Assembly (NCBI RefSeq): GCF_900177655.1
Contig: NZ_FXWK01000001.1
Coordinates: forward strand, 1,240,001-1,304,000
Source: Devosia lucknowensis
GTDB lineage: Bacteria > Pseudomonadota > Alphaproteobacteria > Rhizobiales > Devosiaceae
DNA length: 64,000 bases
Reading direction: 5' to 3'
Below, one piece after another: positions 26,916-34,075 of this stretch; within the stretch, counting starts at the first letter, position 1, and each line of letters begins with the position of its first letter. The position numbers were made by a program, and so were the translations under genes. The notes below the pieces were generated by a model. It made no database searches. It saw nothing but the letters and a program-made list of their open reading frames with translations, and had not been told where the DNA came from.

Positions 26916-29309
26916 ATGGGTTCTGTTCTCAAGGGCGCGTTCGAGCGTATCGTCTACAAGCGCTCCATCGGTTTCGGCCTCGAATATATCGGGCTTGCCA
27001 CCCTCCGCTATCCCAGGCTTGTCGCCTTGGCGGTCCTGGCCTTCACCATCCTTGCCGCAACTCAGGTGCCCAAGGCCAATGTCGATGGCGATCTGCTGCG
27101 CGTCTATGCGCATTCGGGCCAGTATTACGACGCCTACGAGCACCTCTCGGAAACCTTCGGTACGTTCGAGAACGACATCTACGTGCTCGTCAACGCGCCC
27201 AATCTGGTCGATCCAGACGTCATCGAGGAGGTGCGCAGCCTCGCCTTCGATCTGGAGCTCAATGAATACGCGGTCGGCACCATGTCGCCGTTCACGCTCC
27301 GCAAGCCCAATGGCAGTGGCGGCTCCGTGCCCGCCGTGCCCGAGGGCATGCTGACGGCCGACGAAGTCGCCATGGCGCTGATGGATCTGCAGCAGAACGA
27401 TCCGATGATGCGCAATCTGATCACGCCCGATGTCACCGGCGTGGTTCTGATCATGTTCCCCAATCAGGAGCTTGTGAAGCAGAACGGCGCCAAGGCCATG
27501 ATCGAGAGCCTGCGCCAGACCATTGCCTTCTACGAAGGCGGCGATCTGAGCATCGAGCTGACCGGCCCGCCGGTCTGGACCTCGGAAATGCTCAATGCCG
27601 CGGTGGACGACCAGATCAAGTTCACCGTCTGGGGCTTCGGCCTGGGCGCCATCATCGCGCTTCTCGCCCTGCGCTCCTTCTTCGGCGCCATCATCGTCGC
27701 CGCCACGCCGTTCCTCGCGGTCATGTGGTCCATGGGCATGATCCTTCTCTTCTTCGGATCATTCTCCTTCCTCACCATCATCGTCACCACCCTGGTACTG
27801 GTGATCTCCTTCGCCGAGTCCATGTTCTTCGTCTTCAACTGGCTCGCCTTCTGGCGCGACGGCATGGAGCCAAATAAGGCTGTCGATGCCACGGTCAAGC
27901 TCGTCGGCCCTGCAGCGGCGCTCACCATGCTGACCACCTTCGTCAGCTTCGCCTCGCTGTCGCTGACGCCGGGACAGGGCATACGCGAATTCTCCATGGC
28001 CGGCGCCCTGGGCACGTTCCTGCTGTTCGTGTGCCTGATGACCTTCCTGCCGCTCCTGCTCAAGCTTTCGATCCGGCTGGGCTTCAAGGCGCCGCCGAAA
28101 TCCAGTGTTGTGCTGACTGCCCCCCTGCCCCTCAGCTGGTTCCTCGCCAGCCGCTTCGGCCGCCCGATTTCGATCCTCGCCATCGTCGTCACGATCGTCC
28201 TGTTCATCCCCTACGTCCTGATCAAGCCGCACTTCTCGTTCGAGGATTTCGTCGCGCGGGAATCGACCGCCCTGACCGCGGCCGAAAGCATCGATGAGGG
28301 CGTCGGTGGCGTGGCGCCGCTCTATGTGCGCGTCCCGCTGGCCGGCAACGATCCCAACATCGGCCCCGTCGACTTCGAAGAAGTCAGGCTCGTCCACCAG
28401 ATCGTCGAAAGCCACCTGGGCGAGAACAAGGTCATCTCGGCCGCCAGCATGACCAACTACACCGAGACCGGCTTTACCCGCGAAGAGGTCTTTGACGCGG
28501 TCGGCCCGTTCATGCGCAAGCGCTTCGTCACCGACGACGGTAGCCAGGCCCTGGTCACCGGCTTCATGCCGACCATCATCGACTCCGAGGTGCTCAAGCA
28601 GCTGGTCAACGACCTGCAGGGCGAAATGGCCGCGGCCGGCATCGAGGATGTCGAGATCGGCGGCTTCCGCATCCTCACCACCTTCGCCACCGACGATATC
28701 GTGCGCGGGCTTCAACTCGACCTGACCCTGTCGGTGCTCGTCAACATCGCGCTGATCGGTTTTGCCTTCCAGTCTTTCCGCGTGGCGCTGGCCTCCGCCA
28801 TTCCCAATCTGTTTCCGGTCTTGGCGACCATCGCCTGGCTATATCTCACCGGCGCCGGGCTGCAGCTCACCACCGTCATCGCGCTCACCATCGCCTTCGG
28901 CATCGCCGTCGACGACACCGTGCATTTCCTCTCGCACTATCTTCATTCGCGGCGCGACGAGGGCATGGCCCATCTCGACGCGGTCAGGCACACGCTGCAC
29001 CGCATTGGCGGCGCCATCGTCGCCACCACGATCATCCTGTGCTCCGGCGTGATCATCGTCACCTTCTCGGAGCTTCCACAGGTCGCCCTCTTCGGCACCC
29101 TTTTCGTCTCGACCCTTGCCTTCGCAGTGGTTGGCGATCTTTTCATCCTGCCCGCCCTGCTGGCCGCCGGCGGCAAGTTCTTCCATCCGCTCGGCAAGAT
29201 CGGCGTGCGCATGGTGGACACCGACCCCACACCCGACGACCCCAACGCCGATACGCACACGATCGCGCGGGTACCACCCGCACAGGTGGGGCAACCGGGC
29301 AGCACCTGA
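26916..29309 (+). CDS. RND-superfamily (MMPL) transporter
   Basis: The product (797 residues) has the layout of COG1033-type RND exporters: one N-terminal helix, a periplasmic loop (about 55-245), a block of five or six helices with the GXXXD-like loop, a second soluble loop (about 445-590) and a second helix block with ALTIAFGIAVDDTVHFLSHY. It is related to the hopanoid-transporting HpnN group and may move lipids, using the proton gradient; the substrate is not determined. ATG 26916 was taken; GTG 26910 is better spaced from GGGGGAG. Confidence 0.88.
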   Translation: MGSVLKGAFERIVYKRSIGFGLEYIGLATLRYPRLVALAVLAFTILAATQVPKANVDGDLLRVYAHSGQYYDAYEHLSETFGTFENDIYVLVNAPNLVDPDVIEEVRSLAFDLELNEYAVGTMSPFTLRKPNGSGGSVPAVPEGMLTADEVAMALMDLQQNDPMMRNLITPDVTGVVLIMFPNQELVKQNGAKAMIESLRQTIAFYEGGDLSIELTGPPVWTSEMLNAAVDDQIKFTVWGFGLGAIIALLALRSFFGAIIVAATPFLAVMWSMGMILLFFGSFSFLTIIVTTLVLVISFAESMFFVFNWLAFWRDGMEPNKAVDATVKLVGPAAALTMLTTFVSFASLSLTPGQGIREFSMAGALGTFLLFVCLMTFLPLLLKLSIRLGFKAPPKSSVVLTAPLPLSWFLASRFGRPISILAIVVTIVLFIPYVLIKPHFSFEDFVARESTALTAAESIDEGVGGVAPLYVRVPLAGNDPNIGPVDFEEVRLVHQIVESHLGENKVISAASMTNYTETGFTREEVFDAVGPFMRKRFVTDDGSQALVTGFMPTIIDSEVLKQLVNDLQGEMAAAGIEDVEIGGFRILTTFATDDIVRGLQLDLTLSVLVNIALIGFAFQSFRVALASAIPNLFPVLATIAWLYLTGAGLQLTTVIALTIAFGIAVDDTVHFLSHYLHSRRDEGMAHLDAVRHTLHRIGGAIVATTIILCSGVIIVTFSELPQVALFGTLFVSTLAFAVVGDLFILPALLAAGGKFFHPLGKIGVRMVDTDPTPDDPNADTHTIARVPPAQVGQPGST

Positions 29310-29539
29310 TGCTATTGCGCCGCCCGGTTCGCCAAAGCCGGATGCCGCCATCGCGTCACCGCACGGGGCCAGTGGCAGGACACGAGATTTTGCGGCACCT
29401 TGCGACCGAATTGGAATTGCCATTTGATTCTTGGCTCGCCACAGTCCGCGTGGCGGCCGGCGCACAGATGGCGGATCAGTGACGTGTGGGAATTCGCCGA
29501 ACAGCCTGGGGGCTCTTCGCTTTTTGGAGGCATTTTGCC

Positions 29540-30067
29540 ATGACCCTTCTCGGACCCCTGACCCGTGCTGCGGCGCTGGCAGGTCTCCTTCTTTCTGCTG
29601 CCGCCGGTTTCGCACCTGCCGTTGCTGCGCCGGCGGACGTTGCCTTGCTCAAGTCCTATATCGGCGAGTGGCGTGGCCGCGGCGTGCTCTATGGCGCCAG
29701 CGAGGAATCCGTCGTGTGTCGCCTGACGCTCAGCGAAGGCAATCAGGACAAGGTCAATTACAACGGCCGCTGCGCCCTCGCGGGCACCAACCTGTCCGTC
29801 GCCGGCACCTTGGCCTATGTCGAGGCCAATCGCCGCTTCGAGGCTGCCATGACCTCCAATGCCACCTTCACCGGCATTGCCGTGGGCCAGAAACGCGGTT
29901 CGGGCCTCATCTTCAACCTGCGTGAGCGCGAGCAGGACGAAGAAGGCAAGGACCTCAACATTTCCGCGCAGATCCAGCTCAGCGGCGACGCGATCCAGGT
30001 GACGTTTGACGTGGTCTATATCGAATCCGGCGATAACCTGCGCGCCGAAGTGCCCTTCTCGCGCTGA
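29540..30067 (+). CDS. Secreted protein of unknown function
   Basis: The 175-residue product has a signal peptide (about residues 1-30, ending APAVAAP). The mature part has LLKSYIGEWRGRGVLYGASEESVVCRL and NYNGRCALAGTNLSVAGTLAYVEANRRFEAAM, a pattern of beta strands with two cysteines that suggests a small lipocalin-like barrel (inference). ATG 29540 is preceded by GGAGG nine bases away. It follows the RND gene by 230 bases in which no gene is seen; an intrinsic terminator follows. Confidence 0.75.
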   Translation: MTLLGPLTRAAALAGLLLSAAAGFAPAVAAPADVALLKSYIGEWRGRGVLYGASEESVVCRLTLSEGNQDKVNYNGRCALAGTNLSVAGTLAYVEANRRFEAAMTSNATFTGIAVGQKRGSGLIFNLREREQDEEGKDLNISAQIQLSGDAIQVTFDVVYIESGDNLRAEVPFSR

Positions 30068-30087
30068 TGCAATCGATACCGACGCGA

Positions 30088-30122
30088 AAGGCGCCCCCTC
30101 GCTGGGGCGCTTTTTCTTTTTT
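30088..30122 (+). terminator. Intrinsic terminator
   Basis: A GCGCCCC / GGGGCGC stem (30091-30097, 30104-30110) with a six-base loop precedes a run of T's (TTTTTCTTTTTT). It ends the 29540 gene. Confidence 0.88.
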
Positions 30123-30202
30123 CTGGCGAATGCTGCCTTAAAAACAGTGTCTTAAGGGGTACGCGCTAGGTTTGGCTCAACCGAAGCCAAGGCCTTTCCT
30201 AG

Positions 30203-31417
30203 TTGAGCTCTGCCGCACTCCCCGCCGATAGTTTCCTGTCCGCCCTCCGGCACAGGACCGGCATGTCCGGCGCCGCGATCCTCGGACAGGGATGCCGCCT
30301 GATCGCTCACGATGGCGCTTCGCTGCCCGCGGTCTCCGAGGACATTCTCGGCCCGACCGGCCAGGTCATTCCCTTGTTCGCTCATGGCGGTGTGCTGGTG
30401 GTCGCGCCCATTCCCGGCATGCGCAACAATATGCCTGTCTGGCTTGCCCTATGGGATGGTGCACCGCGCGATGCAGCTTATGGCGCGACGGTACTCGCTC
30501 GCGTCACCGAACTGGCATTCCACGCCACGACCGAGCGGCGTCAGGCCGCCGACAAGGCCCGACTTCGCCTGATGAACCTGGCCTCGGCCACGGCCCAGAT
30601 CGGCATCTGGTCCTGCCGGCTTCCCGATGAAACCCTGACCTGGACCGACGGCGTCTACGACATTTTCGAATTGCCGCGCGGCTCCAGGATCACGCGCGAA
30701 ACCACACTCGGCCTTTACGTGCCCGAATCTGCACGCCAGATGCAGGCCCTGCGCGCCGAAGCCATTGCCACGCTGGGCAGCTTCAACTTCGACGCCGAGA
30801 TCGTAACGGCCAGGGGCAACCGCCGATGGATGCGGATCACCGCGACGGTGGAAACGGTCAATGGCCGCGCCCGATCCATCTTGGGCATGAAGCAGGATAT
30901 CACCGACGCCAAGCAGCAGGCCGAACGCATCCGGCGACAAGCGGAGACCGATACGCTGACTGGCCTTGCCAACCGTGCCGTATTCCAGGCCCGCCTCGAC
31001 ACGCTGCATGGCGATCGGCCGGTCGGTTCGCTCATCCTCGTCGACCTCGACCGCTTCAAGGCCATCAATGACGAGCTGGGGCACGCCCAGGGCGATGCCT
31101 GTCTCCAGGAATCCGGCCGCCGGCTGATGGCCGCCTGCCCACCCGGCACGCTGGTGTCGCGCATCGGCGGCGACGAGTTTGCCGTCCTCACCGATCAGCA
31201 CTCCACGGTCGATGACGGGGTCCTCTGCGATCGTATCGTCCAGGCCTTCGAAGCGCCCTTCGTCTTGGGTGGAAACACCAGGCACGTGGGGGCCTCTGTC
31301 GGCTTTGCCCGCCGTGACGATCACGGTGCCGATTGCCTCTACCGCAATGCCGACCTCGCCCTTTATCAGGCCAAATCGGCCGGTCGCGGCACCTGGCGGC
31401 AGTTCATCGCCGCCTGA
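30203..31417 (+). CDS. Diguanylate cyclase with PAS domain
   Basis: This 404-residue protein makes cyclic di-GMP from two GTP. The N-terminal 110 residues form an unrecognised small domain, a PAS domain lies at about 125-240 (GIWSCRLPDETLTWTDGVY, SILGMKQDITDAKQ) and the GGDEF domain at about 245-404, with the catalytic GGDEF at residues 322-326. The RxxD inhibitory site is replaced by PPGT, so product inhibition may be absent. No membrane segment is seen, so it is cytoplasmic. The start is TTG 30203; ATG 30263 with AGGA is an alternative. Confidence 0.9.
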   Translation: MSSAALPADSFLSALRHRTGMSGAAILGQGCRLIAHDGASLPAVSEDILGPTGQVIPLFAHGGVLVVAPIPGMRNNMPVWLALWDGAPRDAAYGATVLARVTELAFHATTERRQAADKARLRLMNLASATAQIGIWSCRLPDETLTWTDGVYDIFELPRGSRITRETTLGLYVPESARQMQALRAEAIATLGSFNFDAEIVTARGNRRWMRITATVETVNGRARSILGMKQDITDAKQQAERIRRQAETDTLTGLANRAVFQARLDTLHGDRPVGSLILVDLDRFKAINDELGHAQGDACLQESGRRLMAACPPGTLVSRIGGDEFAVLTDQHSTVDDGVLCDRIVQAFEAPFVLGGNTRHVGASVGFARRDDHGADCLYRNADLALYQAKSAGRGTWRQFIAA

Positions 31418-31419
31418 GT

Positions 31420-32082
31420 CTATCGCAAAGGCAGGATCCGTTCCCGTTCGGCGCGCGACGCCGCCATGCCCTGCCGCGCCGCCTCCACCAGTGCCGCGCT
31501 GGCCCGCTCGGGCGTTCCGCTGTCGAACGGTGGTGCGGGCGCATATTCGAGGGCAAGCTGCACGCGCTGGGCTACCCCATCGCCGAGCAGTTCTGCCAGC
31601 ACCGTCAGGCCGAAATCGATGCCAGAGGTCACGCCACCGGCGGTGATGATATTGCCATCGCGAACCACCCTGCCCGGCGTGGGGATCGCCCCCAGCCGCG
31701 GCAGCAGGTCGACGGCATTCCAGTGCGACGTCGCCTTCTTGCCCTCGAGCAGCCCGGCCATGCCCAGAACCAGCGAGCCGGTACAGACTGACGTGACGTA
31801 GCGTGCCGTTGCCGCTTGCATCCGTAGGAAATCCAGCACCGTCTGGTCAGTCAGCAGTGCGTTTACGCCACCACCGCCCGGCACGCAGATCACATCGAGC
31901 TTGGGGCAGTCCGCGATCGTCATCGTCGGCTGAAGCATCAGGCCGGTGGCCGAGCGAAGCGGTTCGAGGTCTTTCCAGACCAGGTGCACGGTCAGATCGG
32001 GCACGGAGGCGAACACCTCGTAGGGTCCCATCAGGTCCAGTTGCTGCACATTGGGAAACACCAGAAGTCCGATATTGAGCAT
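31420..32082 (-). CDS. DJ-1/PfpI-family protein (isonitrile-hydratase-like)
   Basis: The 220-residue product is a single class I glutamine amidotransferase-like domain. The nucleophile elbow is VTSVCTGSLVLG with Cys about residue 101, then SHWNAVDLL and TAGGVTSGIDFGL, features of the isonitrile hydratase/transcription-factor-like subgroup. The likely role is a hydratase or a stress-related function; the substrate is unknown. ATG 32082 begins the conserved strand MLNIGLLVFPNVQQLD. It is divergent from a GlxA-type regulator that has a similar domain. Confidence 0.88.
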   Translation of the reverse strand: MLNIGLLVFPNVQQLDLMGPYEVFASVPDLTVHLVWKDLEPLRSATGLMLQPTMTIADCPKLDVICVPGGGGVNALLTDQTVLDFLRMQAATARYVTSVCTGSLVLGMAGLLEGKKATSHWNAVDLLPRLGAIPTPGRVVRDGNIITAGGVTSGIDFGLTVLAELLGDGVAQRVQLALEYAPAPPFDSGTPERASAALVEAARQGMAASRAERERILPLR

Positions 32083-32208
32083 TGCGTTCACCGCCTCAGT
32101 TGACTGCGAGCAGGATACGGAACATGGTGCTGGCTGTTTTGCCATAGTCCCCACGTTTTCCGCCAAATATCGCGCCGCATCGAAATTCTCGGTTTTCCCG
32201 ATTGCCAG

Positions 32209-33120
32209 TTGCTGGATGTTGCAGGGCCGTTGCAGGTCTTCGCGTCGGCCAACGATCTCGTCCGGTTGAGCGGATTGCCTGCGCCTTATGTTCCCGTGGT
32301 CGTCGCAGCGAACACGCGCCTGTCCACATCCTCCGGACTTGTGCTCGAGGCCGAACCGCTTGCCGTCAACGACGGTGATCTGGATACGCTCATCATTTCC
32401 GGCGGCTGGGGCGTATATCCCGCCTGTGAGGATGCGGCATTCGTCGAGTGGATCGCGACCCGCGCAAAGCGCGCCCGTCGCGCCGCATCAGTGTGCAGTG
32501 GCGCCTTCCTGCTTGCCTCGACGGGCCTGCTCGACGGTCGCCGCGCCGTTACCCACTGGGGGCGCTGCGCTGACTTCAAGGCGCGTTTCCCGGCCGTAGC
32601 CCTTGATCCCGACCCGATCTTCATCGAGGACGGAAAGTACTGGACCTCGGCCGGCGTGACCGCCGGCATCGATCTTGCCCTCGCCATGGTCGAGGCCGAC
32701 CTGGGACGGGACCTCGCGCTCGCCGTCGCCCGCCAACTGGTGGTTTTCCTCAAGCGGCCCGGTGGCCAGTCACAGTTCAGTGCCGCCCTCACCCTGCAGG
32801 ATCAGGGCGGGCGCTTCGACACCCTGCATGGGTGGATTCTGGAAAACCTCGAGCGCCCGCTGTCGCTCCCGGACCTGGCCGAGAAAGCCGGTATGAGCGA
32901 GCGCAATTTTTCGCGCCGCTATCGAGCCGAAACCGGTCAGACGCCGGCCCGCGCCGTGGAGACCCTCAGGGTGGAAACCGCGCGCCGCATGCTCGAACAG
33001 GGTCAGCCGGTGGCGCGAGTGGCCAGAAGGTGTGGCTTCGTCAGCGACGAAACCCTGCGCCGGGCCTTCACCCGCCGTGTCGGCATCAGCCCTCAGGCCT
33101 ATCGCGAACGCTTCGCCTGA
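32209..33120 (+). CDS. GlxA-family AraC-type transcriptional regulator (start codon apparently lost)
   Basis: An N-terminal DJ-1/PfpI domain (SVCSGAFLLASTG elbow) is followed by an AraC HTH pair (about residues 205-300: LSLPDLAEKAGMSERNFSRRYRAETG and RVARRCGFVSDETLRRAF in sections). The first standard start is TTG 32209, coding MLDVAGPLQVF. But codons upstream continue the family consensus (SRRIEILGFPDCQ), and the place where the initiator is expected (32167) reads ATA. The true start is then either ATA 32167 or the gene is weakly translated from TTG. The likely target is the divergent DJ-1 gene. Confidence 0.8.
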   Translation: MLDVAGPLQVFASANDLVRLSGLPAPYVPVVVAANTRLSTSSGLVLEAEPLAVNDGDLDTLIISGGWGVYPACEDAAFVEWIATRAKRARRAASVCSGAFLLASTGLLDGRRAVTHWGRCADFKARFPAVALDPDPIFIEDGKYWTSAGVTAGIDLALAMVEADLGRDLALAVARQLVVFLKRPGGQSQFSAALTLQDQGGRFDTLHGWILENLERPLSLPDLAEKAGMSERNFSRRYRAETGQTPARAVETLRVETARRMLEQGQPVARVARRCGFVSDETLRRAFTRRVGISPQAYRERFA

Positions 33121-33123
33121 AAC

Positions 33124-33150
33124 GAAAGAGGCGGCCCATCGGACCGCCCC
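33124..33150 (-). terminator. Intrinsic terminator of ssb
   Basis: On the minus strand GGCGGTCC-GAT-GGGCCGCC (33130-33148) forms an eight-pair stem with one G-T pair, followed by TCTTTCGTTTC. It separates ssb from the convergent GlxA-type gene. Confidence 0.75.
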
Positions 33151-33166
33151 TCAAATCCTGTTCCGA

Positions 33167-33676
33167 TCAGAACGGAATGTCGTCATCCATGCCGCCTGGC
33201 TCGAAGGCCGGGGCATTCGAAGACGGCCGGCGGCCACCGCCACCGCCGCCGGAATTGTCGCGCACACCGCGGAACCCGCCCGTGTCGCCGCCACCGTAGC
33301 CGGCGCTGTCGCCACCACCCTCGCCGCGGCCATCGAGCAGCGTCAGGTTGGAATTGAAGCCCTGCAGCACGACTTCGGTCGAGTACTTGTCCTGGCCGGA
33401 CTGGTCCTGCCACTTGCGGGTCTGCAGCTGGCCTTCGATATAGACCTTGGAGCCCTTGCGCAGGTAGCTCTCGGCGACGCGCGCAAGGCCTTCGGAGAAG
33501 ATCACCACGCGGTGCCATTCGGTCTTTTCGCGGCGCTCGCCTGTATTGCGGTCCTTCCAGCTTTCCGACGTGGCGACGCTCAGGTTCACCACCTTGCCGC
33601 CGCTCGGCAGGTTCCGCACCTCGGGGTCATTGCCCAGGTTGCCTACCAGAATGACCTTGTTCACACTGCCAGCCAT
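33167..33676 (-). CDS. ssb: Single-stranded DNA-binding protein
   Basis: SSB coats single-stranded DNA in replication, repair and recombination. The 169-residue product has an OB fold (about 1-112: [44 protein letters not shown]), a glycine-rich flexible linker and the acidic tip MDDDIPF that recruits partner proteins. It is divergent from uvrA, with two LexA boxes in the 400-base space between, so it is probably SOS-inducible. Start ATG 33676 gives the usual MAGSVNKV. Confidence 0.97.
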   Translation of the reverse strand: MAGSVNKVILVGNLGNDPEVRNLPSGGKVVNLSVATSESWKDRNTGERREKTEWHRVVIFSEGLARVAESYLRKGSKVYIEGQLQTRKWQDQSGQDKYSTEVVLQGFNSNLTLLDGRGEGGGDSAGYGGGDTGGFRGVRDNSGGGGGGRRPSSNAPAFEPGGMDDDIPF

Positions 33677-33825
33677 GGCAAAATTCCTTCCAATTCAGTC
33701 CCGGTCTGCCCGGTCGCGGGACGCTCTCTCTTTCAGCCGTTCATGCGCCGCCCGGTGCGCGGCCAACGGCCCGATCGCCGCACCATAGACCTTTCCGGCC
33801 GCCACACACGTGGCTTTTGCGGTTT

Positions 33826-33840
33826 GTTCTCTTTATGTTC
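33826..33840 (+). promoter_or_regulatory. LexA/SOS box 1 (ssb side)
   Basis: GTTC-TCTTTAT-GTTC matches the alphaproteobacterial LexA consensus GTTC-N7-GTTC exactly. On the minus strand it overlaps a possible ssb promoter: TTGACT at 33857-33862 and CATAAA about 19 bases later. LexA binding here would repress ssb. Confidence 0.88.
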
Positions 33841-33869
33841 TATTTCTCCACAGGAGAGTCAAGCCCCTC

Positions 33870-33886
33870 CTGACACACAATGTCAG
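33870..33886. promoter_or_regulatory. Small inverted repeat between the SOS boxes
   Basis: CTGACA-CACAA-TGTCAG, a six-base inverted repeat, lies midway between the two LexA boxes. Its role is unknown; it could be a second protein site or a short hairpin. Confidence 0.4.
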
Positions 33887-33915
33887 TATAGCTTGGGCAC
33901 GGGATCAGTCGGCGC

Positions 33916-33946
33916 TTGAACGACTCCTTGCGTTCCCATTATGTTC
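33916..33946 (+). promoter_or_regulatory. uvrA promoter with LexA/SOS box 2
   Basis: GTTC-CCATTAT-GTTC (33932-33946) is a second exact LexA box. It overlaps a predicted promoter: TTGAAC (33916-33921), a 17-base spacer and TTATGT (33939-33944). Bound LexA would cover the -10 box, a standard way of repressing uvrA until DNA damage. Confidence 0.8.
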
Positions 33947-34075
33947 GCATTGTTGTGATGAAGGTCCGCCATGCGGCCGCGGAGCTTGCGCTGCGGCGTG
34001 TGCGGTCCTATTTCTGGGCCCTCGCCGCAACCACCAGTCACGTCGGGCGCTGTATGCTCAGCGCCACTCCGCAGC

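Noticed and set aside
23393..33120. A genomic island or prophage across the accessory-like 23-33 kb region
   Set aside because: No integrase, transposase, phage gene, tRNA end or shift in composition is visible; the genes are ordinary chromosomal ones with the same codon use.
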